A DNA stretch of 63,709 bases from Selenomonadaceae bacterium (lineage in GTDB: Bacteria; Bacillota; Negativicutes; Selenomonadales; Selenomonadaceae). Made by a program: the position numbers and the translations under genes. The stretch covers positions 1 through 63,709 of the forward strand of contig JAFVEM010000058.1 in NCBI GenBank assembly GCA_017476005.1. Reading direction: 5' to 3'. The notes beneath the pieces were generated by a model. The model did no database searches. It had not been told where the DNA came from and saw only the letters and a list, made by a program, of their open reading frames with translations. Positions 50,688-59,119 of the stretch are shown here, one piece after another; within the stretch, counting starts at the first letter, position 1, and each line of letters begins with the position of its first letter.

Positions 50688-51138
50688 ATGAAAATTATTA
50701 CCGTATCCGACATCCTGTTGAAACGCTTTCGACAAATCGATGCAGAAATGCTACAAGATGATGGCCGTCCCTGCTTGCTACTAATATCTATGAAGTACAA
50801 AGGAATAAAACATGATTTTGCTGTCCCTTTGCGGTCTAATATCCCAGCGGCAACGCCCAAAAATCAATATTTTCCTCTGCCGAACAGAAGGACAACCAGA
50901 GATAATAGACATCACGGTTTACATTTTGCAAAGATGTTTCCAGTTGCCAAAAAAATTTTTACAGGAATACAAGACTGAGGGTGATATTTCTGCTACTATC
51001 ATTAAAGCATTTTTGGTCAAGAATGAGAAAAAGATTGTCGAAAGGTGTCAAGCCTATTTGGATGAGTACGCCGACAACCAGTGTCCTCTTTATTCTACTA
51101 ATTTGGATTTACTGTTATTAACATTACAACAACCATAA
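50688..51138 (+). pseudogene. ToxN/AbiQ-family endoribonuclease toxin, frameshifted
   Basis: From ATG 50688 the frame gives 96 residues: an N-terminal MKIITVSDILLKRFRQID, FAVPLRSNIP and GLHFAKMFPVAKK, patterns of the ToxN/TenpN/AbiQ endoribonuclease family. It ends at 50978. In a different frame the expected C-terminal half continues (FLQEYKTEGDISATIIKAFL, then KIVERCQAYLDEY) to 51138. Removing one base from the A7 run at 50949-50955 restores a 149-residue protein of normal family length. Either the toxin is inactivated, the tract is phase-variable, or there is a sequencing error. Confidence 0.75.
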
Positions 51139-51196
51139 CGAAAGGAGATGCGATTATGCAGGCAACAGAGAGGTAAGTCCGTTGTCGATGTTACTG

Positions 51197-51234
51197 AAAA
51201 TACCCTCGCCTTTGATTTAGGGCGAGGGTATTTT
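51197..51234 (-). terminator. Terminator of AAA/PD-(D/E)XK gene 2
   Basis: Same 14-bp stem as at 41864, with matching flanks. Between 51139 and 51196 there is only a possible hexapeptide frame (MQATER) with a good Shine-Dalgarno, probably debris. Confidence 0.85.
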
Positions 51235-51292
51235 GGGTAATTAACGAGTGCCTGTCTCAGGGGCGACCTAATTACATAGGGAGTACGCTTTC

Positions 51293-52975
51293 TTACATAG
51301 CCAACGCCACCTTTTTCCCACCAAAGGCCACCCCATAACGCCAAATATTTTCTACACCTTCTCGCTTCAGTTCCGTAATGTACTCTTTGTCGTCGATTTG
51401 CGCCAAAGCCTTTTCGGCCAGCTTCATTAGTTCCTCCTCCGGTGTTTTCGGGGCGGCTTTTAGCTCCAAGATAACGCTGGGGGAGTTTTTATTTATTGGA
51501 AAGAAAGCCAGGTCAAAACGGCCGTAGCCGGATTCGCGGTTGGATTCTATCCGATATTCCCCCTCCATTAAGACTGTCAGCCCCAGCATAAGGCCGTGAT
51601 AAAAACTTTCCGGCTCGGCGGTGTCGTGGTAGCTCACCATGTCCCTCAGTACTCGCTGCAAACAGGATTGGAAGTCATCGGCGCGTCCCTCTGTCATAGC
51701 GTCTAGCATATCAAAGAGCAGTACCTCTCCGCCCCGGCCGCTGATATGGTTTAAAATTTCCTGCTCGTAAGCGGTCTGCACTTCTAAATTAGGTATTTTT
51801 AGCAGACACCAATTACGATGTCTTTGGTCTTGGTATTTTTTAATGGCCTTGAGATAACCGGTGGTCATGAGCATCATGTAGAGGGAATTAGCATTTTCCT
51901 TTATCTCCGGGTAAATTACCCCTTCATCTACCACGGCCTTTACCGTTTGCCCTTGCACCAAACTGGTCAGTTCCCGGCGACGCTTATCGTCAACCCTTTT
52001 GAGAAGTTCGTGCAATATGACATTGCCGGAGGTGTTGAGCCAATAAGGCGAGGGGTCGCAATCGTTATCCACGTATTTAAGCACCGACCACGGGTTATAT
52101 ATTTCGGTATGGCCAAATTGATACCCGTTATACCACTTTTTTAATTCAGGCATCTTATCTCCCACGCCGTTATCCACGAGGAGTTTTTCGGCCTCATCCT
52201 CCGTAAAGCCTAAGATGTCACTGTATTTGTAGGATAGTATGGAACAGACATTGAGATTATTCAGGTCGCTAAAAATACTTTCCTTTGATACTCGTGATAC
52301 CCCGGTGAGAACGGCAAAATCAAGGTACTCGTTGGTTTTGAGAGCGGCACCCAAAAAACGCTTCATAAATAAAATACAGTCTTTATAGTAACCATATTCC
52401 CATGAGGCAATAATGGGTGCGTCGTACTCGTCTAAGAGGAGAATTGTTTTTTGACCGTAGTGTAAATACAGGTAACGGCACAAGTTGATGATAGAGGCTT
52501 CCAGTTCCGCCAGAGTGGCTTTACGGTGCAATACGGTCGCGAAAAAATCGCGATCCACCTGTGACAAAGCCTCTGATTTTGACAAGAACAGATAGTTTTG
52601 ATACAGGTTTGACAGAAACAGCCTGAAACTATCCAGCTCATCGCTCCAATTCCCTTGTTGCACTTCCTTCAGCGATAAAAATATCACCGGCCGGGAACCT
52701 TGCGCCTGCATATACTCCTCCCCGGCCTTCTCAATATCTAGTCCGGCAAACAGGGCGCGGTTTTCTTCCGCCCTCTCCAAAGTAAAAAAGTACCGAAGCA
52801 TAGACAGGGTCAAGGTTTTGCCGAAACGCCGGGGACGGGTAAGGAGAGTCACGGCGCTGTGACCGTCGATGAGTTCCTTGATGAAACGGGTTTTATCCAC
52901 AAAGTAGTAGTTCTTGGCAATGAGATCCTTAAAATTATCCACACCAATCGGCATGGTCTTCTTTTTCGTTTGCAT
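51293..52975 (-). CDS. AAA-ATPase-like/PD-(D/E)XK nuclease-superfamily protein 2
   Basis: A 560-residue paralogue of the protein at 41959. Start ATG 52975 has AAGGAGGT upstream; the longer frame beyond it is terminator sequence. Walker A RPRRFGKTLTL and Walker B ILLLDEYDAPI are intact, as is the GYGRFDLAFFP..VILELKAAP nuclease-like core. Residues about 1-135 and the last about 130 are almost the same as in gene 1, while the central region is only moderately similar. Confidence 0.88.
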   Translation of the reverse strand: MQTKKKTMPIGVDNFKDLIAKNYYFVDKTRFIKELIDGHSAVTLLTRPRRFGKTLTLSMLRYFFTLERAEENRALFAGLDIEKAGEEYMQAQGSRPVIFLSLKEVQQGNWSDELDSFRLFLSNLYQNYLFLSKSEALSQVDRDFFATVLHRKATLAELEASIINLCRYLYLHYGQKTILLLDEYDAPIIASWEYGYYKDCILFMKRFLGAALKTNEYLDFAVLTGVSRVSKESIFSDLNNLNVCSILSYKYSDILGFTEDEAEKLLVDNGVGDKMPELKKWYNGYQFGHTEIYNPWSVLKYVDNDCDPSPYWLNTSGNVILHELLKRVDDKRRRELTSLVQGQTVKAVVDEGVIYPEIKENANSLYMMLMTTGYLKAIKKYQDQRHRNWCLLKIPNLEVQTAYEQEILNHISGRGGEVLLFDMLDAMTEGRADDFQSCLQRVLRDMVSYHDTAEPESFYHGLMLGLTVLMEGEYRIESNRESGYGRFDLAFFPINKNSPSVILELKAAPKTPEEELMKLAEKALAQIDDKEYITELKREGVENIWRYGVAFGGKKVALAM

Positions 52976-52990
52976 GAGCCGTACCTCCTT

Positions 52991-53023
52991 AAAAAAGCCG
53001 CAGATTTGCTCTGCGGCTTTTTT
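52991..53023 (-). terminator. Terminator of the LCP gene
   Basis: GCCGCAG and CTGCGGC form a stem flanked by A and T runs. It lies 11 nt after the LCP stop and upstream of AAA gene 2. Confidence 0.85.
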
Positions 53024-53033
53024 GCTGTAAAAA

Positions 53034-54395
53034 TTACCTGCGTCCGGTGGCTGAGCGGCTGGGGGGTGCATTATCCTCCACGGGAGTGTAGGCATCCTCC
53101 GGGATGTCTAAGTTTCTGTCGGCCGGTGCGGTGATGGCAGTGGCTTGGTCTTCGCGACGCAAATCATTTTCCGGATTGGCGGTAACCGTGGGGTTATCAT
53201 CTTCTTCGGTTCGCTCGGTAGTCTCGGTGTTCCTGTTGCGGTCGATGGTTTTGGCGTCCCCATCTCGTTCGCTGGTTTTGACGTCGGCTTTTCGCTCGCT
53301 GTCTTTGTCTTTATTTTTGCTACGCTTGTCCTCTAACGCCTCTATCTTGCTGCTGGTGACAGCCTTGCCGATGGTATTGTCGCCGGAGGGAACCTCCGTA
53401 GCGCCGGCCGGAATTGAGTCTTCATACTCTCTGGCCTCGCGATCCAGTCTGGCTCTGAGACTGCTATCGACGGTGACCCCTAGGGTCTTGGCGAGAGCCA
53501 AGCGCAATTTGCTCACGTCAGGTATCCAGTAACTGATGCCGTCGATGTAGAGTGGGCGACCGGGTACCATTTCTGCATCTAAACCGTTCCGTTGCGCCGT
53601 TTTTAGCGTACCGGCAAATTCTAGGAGTTGGCGGACAGATAAATCGGTGTCAATAGAATCCATTACTTCGCTGATGATAGAGGGAAGTCTGGGAATAATG
53701 GTAGGGCTGGTTACTTTATCCATACAGGCGCGCATGAACTTTTGTTGGCGAGTGATGCGGCCTATATCCCCCTCTTCGTCCCGGTAGCGTACATAGGTGA
53801 CGGCTGTCTTGCCGTCCATGTGCTGTTTGCCGGGGTAAAGATCGATGAGGAGTCCCCCATCATCATCCCATGGGTCTTCATAGTACATCCGTTTTTCCAC
53901 GTTGATATCAATGCCGCCGATGGCATCAATTATTTTTTGGAATGCGCGGACATTTACTATGATGTAGTAATCCATATCCACCCCGAGGAAATTTTCCACG
54001 GTGCTTTGACTCAGCGGTTCTTTACCGTAGGCGTAGGCGGCGTTGATTTTATCGTAGCCGTGTCCCCTGATCTTCACTCTGGTATCCCGAGGAATGGAAA
54101 GGAGGGAGGCGCGGTCGGTTTTTGGGTCAATGGTGGCCACCATAAGCGTGTCGCTTCTCCCTACGTCGTCTTCCCGTTCATCCACCCCCATTATCATGAT
54201 GGTGGCTTTGTCGTGGGCGACTAAGAGTTCTTCCTTTTTATTGTCGGCCTTTGGCTTAGGTTTGTCCGTCAGGCTGGTGGAGGCAAAAATGGCTCCCGAC
54301 ACGGCGGCCACCAAGAACACCAGCAACATGATAAGCCACGGCCATAGGCGTTTTTTCTTGCGGCTCTGCCGCGAAGGGATAGGGGAGTTTGGCAA
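53034..54395 (-). CDS. LytR-CpsA-Psr family glycopolymer ligase
   Basis: LCP proteins attach undecaprenyl-linked glycopolymers to peptidoglycan or other acceptors outside the inner membrane. The protein (453 aa from TTG 54395, which follows GGAGGTGAGGAG) has a basic cytoplasmic stretch, one transmembrane helix (LWPWLIMLLVFLVAAVSG) and the catalytic domain with GRSDTLMVATI, SIPRDTRVKI, DKINAAYAYG and the Arg in RYRDEEGDIGRITRQQ. The last 120 residues are a low-complexity Lys/Asp/Thr-rich tail. The extra upstream codons lie inside the mosaic repeat and are excluded. Confidence 0.9.
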   Translation of the reverse strand: MPNSPIPSRQSRKKKRLWPWLIMLLVFLVAAVSGAIFASTSLTDKPKPKADNKKEELLVAHDKATIMIMGVDEREDDVGRSDTLMVATIDPKTDRASLLSIPRDTRVKIRGHGYDKINAAYAYGKEPLSQSTVENFLGVDMDYYIIVNVRAFQKIIDAIGGIDINVEKRMYYEDPWDDDGGLLIDLYPGKQHMDGKTAVTYVRYRDEEGDIGRITRQQKFMRACMDKVTSPTIIPRLPSIISEVMDSIDTDLSVRQLLEFAGTLKTAQRNGLDAEMVPGRPLYIDGISYWIPDVSKLRLALAKTLGVTVDSSLRARLDREAREYEDSIPAGATEVPSGDNTIGKAVTSSKIEALEDKRSKNKDKDSERKADVKTSERDGDAKTIDRNRNTETTERTEEDDNPTVTANPENDLRREDQATAITAPADRNLDIPEDAYTPVEDNAPPSRSATGRR

Positions 54396-54416
54396 ACTCC
54401 TCACCTCCAGTCTCTT

Positions 54417-54543
54417 GTTGGGGTGTTGCCCCAAACCCCACCAAAGGGCTTTACTTTGTATAAGCGACCTCTAAGGGCTAAAGCCCTAAGAGTCTGCTTA
54501 CGCCCTCTGGACTTCCAGCAGGGAGCTTAGCCCCCTGCACCCC
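54417..54543. repeat. Mosaic palindromic repeat, copy 5 (reverse) with nested unit
   Basis: On the minus strand it reads GTGCAGGGGGC..GCTCCCTGC, TCCAGAGGGC, a nested palindrome (54460-54500, TAAGCAGACTCT..AGAGGTCGCTTAT plus ACAAAGTAAA), then GCCCTTTGGTGGGGTTTGGGGC. Compared with copy 3, the nested unit replaces the AAA loop of the GGGC-AAA-GCCC hairpin. Confidence 0.88.
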
Positions 54544-54546
54544 AAT

Positions 54547-55449
54547 CTATAGCGTAGCCGTAAACTTCTCGATGCGTTTTACCGGACGGTAGGCTTCCTT
54601 GGCGCGCCGCAGGGTTTCCAGTCCCATGTCCTCCTCGCGGTTGATGTAGGTCATGTGGCTCCAATAGGCGGCCACGAAGTATTGATTGATGGCGGCATAG
54701 GCTCCGCGTACATCTACGTCGGCTTTTTCCACATGAATGACCGCCGTGTCCTCGTTTAGCGCTTCCCCAAAGGAAAAGGCGGCGATGCGTCCCCCGATGC
54801 TGATGGCCGCTCCTTTGAGCTGAAAATCCTTGAAGGTGTCAAAGACTTCGTGAATGGCGCACAGCTCGTAGCCGATGAAAGGATCCTCCGGCAGTTCCGG
54901 GCGACGCGCTTCGTACCAGCGATTAAGCTCCTCCCGGCAAGCGGGGATAATATCCTCGGTGATGGGCAGATACTCGGCGTTGGGGTAGAATTTACGGAAA
55001 GCGTTCAGATGATTCTTTTTGGTGTGGTACTTGCGGCCGCCCAATTCGATGAGATCCTTGGCGTTATAAACATAGTCGTAATTGTCCGGGTCGGGGATAA
55101 TTTTGAAGTCAACCCCGGGGAAAGCCGTTAAATCCTCGGTGAAGGATTTTTCCAGACCGCTCATAATGAAAGGCAGATTGTTTTCTTTAAACCAAGCGAG
55201 GATGTTTTCGATGGCGTGCGGCATTTTTTCCGGGGCGCCAAAGGGTTGCATCATATGCTGATGGTCGCGCCAGCGGCTCTTGATGTACAGAACGTCATCT
55301 TCGACGCACCATTCCACATGGAAGGGCTTGCGCCACATGTAGAAATTGGTGAAGTTAAAATGGGAATTTTCGTAGCGTCTGGCGCGAAAGAAGCAGTCCA
55401 GCAGGGGTTTGTCTTTTTTTTCTAAGGGTTGGAAATCTATGGTAATCAC
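54547..55449 (-). CDS. DUF2156 protein (GNAT-fold, lysyltransferase C-terminal-like)
   Basis: A 300-residue cytoplasmic protein with the double-GNAT DUF2156 fold of phosphatidylglycerol lysyltransferase C-terminal domains, but without the membrane part. Segments FTNFYMWRKPFHVEW, GGRKYHTKKNHLNAFRK and INQYFVAAYWSHMTYINREEDMG match the family. The acyl or aminoacyl acceptor is unknown. GTG 55449 is the start. It ends next to the repeat and the LCP gene. Confidence 0.8.
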   Translation of the reverse strand: MITIDFQPLEKKDKPLLDCFFRARRYENSHFNFTNFYMWRKPFHVEWCVEDDVLYIKSRWRDHQHMMQPFGAPEKMPHAIENILAWFKENNLPFIMSGLEKSFTEDLTAFPGVDFKIIPDPDNYDYVYNAKDLIELGGRKYHTKKNHLNAFRKFYPNAEYLPITEDIIPACREELNRWYEARRPELPEDPFIGYELCAIHEVFDTFKDFQLKGAAISIGGRIAAFSFGEALNEDTAVIHVEKADVDVRGAYAAINQYFVAAYWSHMTYINREEDMGLETLRRAKEAYRPVKRIEKFTATL

Positions 55450-55462
55450 GCTCCCGGTCTAT

Positions 55463-55492
55463 AAAAAAAGCCCACCTGCGCGCAAGTGGGCT
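55463..55492 (-). terminator. Terminator of the coiled-coil gene
   Basis: AGCCCAC/GTGGGCT stem followed on the minus strand by seven T residues. Confidence 0.8.
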
Positions 55493-55559
55493 GGCAACTC
55501 TGTACTAATAGGCTGATTGTAACACAAGGTGAGATTCCTTGACAAGAGAAATTTTGGCC

Positions 55560-56114
55560 TCAGGCGAAAGCCGCCGGCCGTTCGTCTCGGTAGGCATTGT
55601 AGGTCATGGTAACGTCGCGCTTTAAGGACATGAGGGTATTTACCTTGTGGCGAGTGTCCCGATAGTCCTCTTTTAGCTCGGCAATTTCTCCCCTTACTTC
55701 CGTGCCGACATTGTCAATCTTATTTCCCAGCTCCTGCTGGACATCGTCAATCTTGGTATTCAGCTCCTGCTGGACGTTGTCAATCTTGGTATTCAGCTCC
55801 TGCTGGACGTTGTCAATCTTGGTATTCAGCTCCTCGCGAGTCTCCGTCATTTCCTTTCGTAGCGACTTCACTTCCTCGCGAGTCTCCGTCATTTCTTGTC
55901 GCAACGACTTCACTTCCTCGCGAGTTTCCGTCATTTCCTGTCGAAACGACTTCACTTCCTCGCGACTCTCCGCTATTTCCTGCTTCATTGACCCATTTTG
56001 CTCGTCGATGTACTGTTGCATGGCCTCGAATTGCGGCTGAATGTGGTCGGTGGCAAACTTCTGCATGACCATGCCCATTAACTCTATAAATTTGTTTTCA
56101 TCCTCTTGGGTCAT
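55560..56114 (-). CDS. Repeat-built coiled-coil protein
   Basis: A 184-residue all-helical protein of unknown function. After an N-terminal 45 residues, a 14-residue unit (EMTETREEVKSLRQ) occurs about four times and then an 11-residue unit (ELNTKIDNVQQ) about four times, both visible as near-identical DNA repeats. No signal or membrane segment is present. It resembles phage-tail-fibre-like or SMC-like coiled-coil spacers. The repeats make copy-number change by slippage likely. Confidence 0.8.
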   Translation of the reverse strand: MTQEDENKFIELMGMVMQKFATDHIQPQFEAMQQYIDEQNGSMKQEIAESREEVKSFRQEMTETREEVKSLRQEMTETREEVKSLRKEMTETREELNTKIDNVQQELNTKIDNVQQELNTKIDDVQQELGNKIDNVGTEVRGEIAELKEDYRDTRHKVNTLMSLKRDVTMTYNAYRDERPAAFA

Positions 56115-56318
56115 GGCGATCCCCTCCCTTGTGCATTTATCGCTTCATTTTTTAACATTATATAGCGGCCACAGCTCCTCGTCAAGAGCAGTCGTGACCT
56201 TGGCACAGCTAATTTTTGGTACTCACTGAAATTCCCCCTAGCTTTTTGCAAAACAATCCTGTATAATAAGAAACGATACCAATACATAATTCACCTCGAG
56301 CGAAAAGGAGCGAACAGC

Positions 56319-58325
56319 ATGGGTAACATTGACAATACCTGCGTAAACGCCATCAGAGTTCTGGCCGCTGATGCGGTGGAGAAGGCTAAATCCGGCCATC
56401 CCGGGTTGCCGTTGGGTAGCGCCGCCATGGCTTATGAACTTTGGGCGAATCACCTGAACCATAACGGCCAAAATCCTCGCTGGCCGAATCGGGATCGTTT
56501 CATCCTCTCCGGCGGTCACGGCTCGACTTTGCTTTACTCCCTCCTACACTTCTTTGGTTACGGTCTCACCCTTGAGGACATGAAAAATTTCCGTCAAACG
56601 GACTCCCTTACCCCGGAACATCCCGAATACGGCCATACGGTAGGCGTGGAAGCCACTACCGGCCCTCTGGGCGCCGGCATGGGTATGGCGGTGGGCATGG
56701 CCATAGCCGAGGCGCATCTGGCCGCCGTCTTTAACAAGCCGGGGAAACAAATCGTGGATCACTATACTTTTGCCTTGGGCGGCGACGGTTGCATGATGGA
56801 GGGCATTTCCTCCGAGGCGTTTTCCTTGGCCGGGACCTTGGGGCTGTCTAAACTCATCGTCCTCTATGACAGCAACCAAATTTCCATCGAGGGCAGTACC
56901 GACATCGCTTTCCGGGAAAACGTGCAAAAACGCATGGAAGCCTTCGGTTTCCAGACGCTTACCGTGGAGGACGGCAACGACCTTGCGGCCATCGGCAAGG
57001 CTATCGAGGAAGCCAAAGCCGACAAGAAACGCCCCTCCTTTATCACCGTGAAAACCCAAATCGGTTACGGTTGCCCCGCCAAACAGGGCAAGGCCAGCGC
57101 CCACGGCGAACCTTTGGGCGAAGACAACGTGAAAGCTCTCAAAGAAAACTTAAGCTGGCCGGAGCCGGACAAGACCTTTAACCTTCCCCAAGAAGTCTAT
57201 GACCACTTTGCGGAACTCTCTAAGAAAGGCGCCGCCGCTGAAGCCGAGTGGAATAAACTCATGGAGGCTTACGCCAAAGAATACCCGGCGGAAAAACAGC
57301 TCTGGGACGAATACCACGCCGCTCCCAAGGCCGACAGCATCAAGGCAAACGCCGACTACTGGGCTTCCGAGGACAAACCCCAAGCCACTCGCAACCTTTC
57401 CGGCGAGTGCATTAACAAACTGAAGAATCTGGTTCCGCAACTTATCGGCGGTAGCGCCGACCTTGCCCCCTCCAACAAGACCTACATGAAGGATGCCGGG
57501 GATTTCAGCGCGGAAAATTACGCCGGTCGCAACCTGCATTTTGGCGTTAGGGAACTTGCCATGGCGGCCATGGCCAACGGTATTACCCTTCACGGCGGCT
57601 TGCGTACCTATGTGGGAACCTTCTTTGTCTTCAGCGACTACATTAAACCCATGGTGCGTTTGGCGGCGCTGATGAAGATCCCCGTCACCTATGTGCTGAC
57701 CCATGACAGCATCGGCGTAGGCGAGGACGGCCCCACCCACGAGCCTATTGAGCAATTGGCCATGCTTCGAGCGCAGCCTAATCTCCACGTCTTCCGACCG
57801 GCGGACGCCACGGAAACCAAGGCCGCTTGGTTTGCCGCCATAACTTCCGCGAAAACCCCTACGGCTTTGGTCTTAACTCGCCAGAACTTGCCGCAACTCC
57901 CCGGCTCCGATCGAGACAAGGCTTTGCGCGGCGCTTATGTGGTGTCGGAGGCTAAAAATCCGGCGACCATGGACGGGATTTTAATCGGTACCGGCTCGGA
58001 GGTACAGCTGTGCCTTGCGGCGCAAGAAACCTTGGCCAAAGAAAACATCGACCTCAGGGTGGTAAGTATGCCCTGTATGGATGTCTTTGCCGAGCAGGAC
58101 GAGGCCTACCGGGAGGAGATTCTCCCCGGAAAGGTACGGGCAAGGGTAGCGGTAGAAGCGGCCGGCGATTTCGGCTGGGGCAAATATGTGGGGCTGGACG
58201 GCGCCACCGTCACCATGTCCGGCTTCGGCGCCTCGGGGCCTGCCGGGCAGCTCTTTAAGAAATTTGGCTTCACCGCCGAACACGTCGCCGAGGTAGCGCG
58301 GCAGACGGTAGCCAAGGGCAGATAG
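56319..58325 (+). CDS. tkt: Transketolase
   Basis: Transketolase moves two-carbon units between sugar phosphates in the pentose phosphate pathway using thiamine diphosphate. The 668-residue protein has LAADAVEKAKSGHPGLPLG, SGGHGSTLLYSLLHFFGYG, the ThDP motif GDGCMMEGISSEAFSLAG, catalytic Glu in GVRELAMAAMANGI, and DSIGVGEDGPTHEPIEQLA. The single-chain form is used here, not the split N/C pair. A short Shine-Dalgarno (AAAAGGAG) precedes the ATG. Confidence 0.95.
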   Translation: MGNIDNTCVNAIRVLAADAVEKAKSGHPGLPLGSAAMAYELWANHLNHNGQNPRWPNRDRFILSGGHGSTLLYSLLHFFGYGLTLEDMKNFRQTDSLTPEHPEYGHTVGVEATTGPLGAGMGMAVGMAIAEAHLAAVFNKPGKQIVDHYTFALGGDGCMMEGISSEAFSLAGTLGLSKLIVLYDSNQISIEGSTDIAFRENVQKRMEAFGFQTLTVEDGNDLAAIGKAIEEAKADKKRPSFITVKTQIGYGCPAKQGKASAHGEPLGEDNVKALKENLSWPEPDKTFNLPQEVYDHFAELSKKGAAAEAEWNKLMEAYAKEYPAEKQLWDEYHAAPKADSIKANADYWASEDKPQATRNLSGECINKLKNLVPQLIGGSADLAPSNKTYMKDAGDFSAENYAGRNLHFGVRELAMAAMANGITLHGGLRTYVGTFFVFSDYIKPMVRLAALMKIPVTYVLTHDSIGVGEDGPTHEPIEQLAMLRAQPNLHVFRPADATETKAAWFAAITSAKTPTALVLTRQNLPQLPGSDRDKALRGAYVVSEAKNPATMDGILIGTGSEVQLCLAAQETLAKENIDLRVVSMPCMDVFAEQDEAYREEILPGKVRARVAVEAAGDFGWGKYVGLDGATVTMSGFGASGPAGQLFKKFGFTAEHVAEVARQTVAKGR

Positions 58326-58351
58326 CAACAACCTTAAATAAAATATGTAAT

Positions 58352-58392
58352 ATAAGCAGCCTCTGGACACTTAGTGCCTAGAGGCTGCTTAT
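58352..58392. terminator. Terminator after transketolase
   Basis: A perfect 13-bp stem ATAAGCAGCCTCT (58352-58364) with AGAGGCTGCTTAT (58380-58392). Its arms resemble the ends of the nested palindrome in the mosaic repeats, so it may be a solitary relative of that unit. Confidence 0.7.
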
Positions 58393-58425
58393 AAGGTGGC
58401 AATGACCCTTGTGGCACAAAAGTTT

Positions 58426-58992
58426 CTACACCATATCCTCAAAGACTTCGGCCACGTCAACTTCTAAATCATCATAGAGCGAAACCTTGAGCTTCAGCTT
58501 TTCGCGAGCCTTTTCTTTTTCGGTGAGCATCGACCACTCAATTTCATCATAGGCATGGTAAATATCATCCGGCTGGAACCTACCGTCTGTCAAATGATAA
58601 ACCTCGATGGATTTGTCCTTGGGATTGACGAGCCAATACTCTCTCACGCCGAATTTCTCGTAGATATCCTTTTTAGTATAGCGGTCATATCGTGCCGTGG
58701 AGGGAGAAAGAATTTCTACCACGAGGTCGGGCGCGCCATAAATGCCGTTGGGGTGAATCTTCTTCTTGTCGCATACTACAACTAAGTCGGGAATAAAATG
58801 GTTGTCGGCATCAAAGAATATATCTACTTCGCCCATCAGCTTACATTTCTTCTTGCCATGCAAGTAGTTGCCAATAATTCTGTGCAATGAAGAGGCAATG
58901 ATGTTGTGGTTCGGCGCCGGTTGCGTCATCATGCGCTCCTCGCCGCCTATCAGTTCATAGCGAGACTCTTCTTCGTAAGCATACTGCGCCAT
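58426..58992 (-). CDS. Uma2-family putative endonuclease 2
   Basis: A 188-residue paralogue of the protein at 30372. Core motifs are FFDADNHFIPDLVVVCD, APDLVVEILSPSTARYD and KKDIYEKFGVREYWLVNP. ATG 58992 follows AAAGGAGA at 6 nt. It stands alone between two convergent or divergent housekeeping genes. Confidence 0.87.
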   Translation of the reverse strand: MAQYAYEEESRYELIGGEERMMTQPAPNHNIIASSLHRIIGNYLHGKKKCKLMGEVDIFFDADNHFIPDLVVVCDKKKIHPNGIYGAPDLVVEILSPSTARYDRYTKKDIYEKFGVREYWLVNPKDKSIEVYHLTDGRFQPDDIYHAYDEIEWSMLTEKEKAREKLKLKVSLYDDLEVDVAEVFEDMV

Positions 58993-59119
58993 ATAAATTA
59001 TCTCCTTTGCCATAACTTGTCAAATTTTGATACGAATACACACACCACTTCACTTATTATAATATGGCGTCTTATAAGGTGTCAATGAGAATTGATTCCC
59101 TTTCTTGAGGTGTAATCCC

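Noticed and set aside
52976..53095. Upstream extension of AAA/PD-(D/E)XK gene 2
   Set aside because: It runs through the LCP terminator. The ATG at 52975 has AAGGAGGT and matches the paralogue start.
54396..54434. Longer N-terminus for the LCP protein
   Set aside because: The extra codons lie in the mosaic palindromic repeat, and a TTG with GGAGGTGAGGAG directly before it explains the start.
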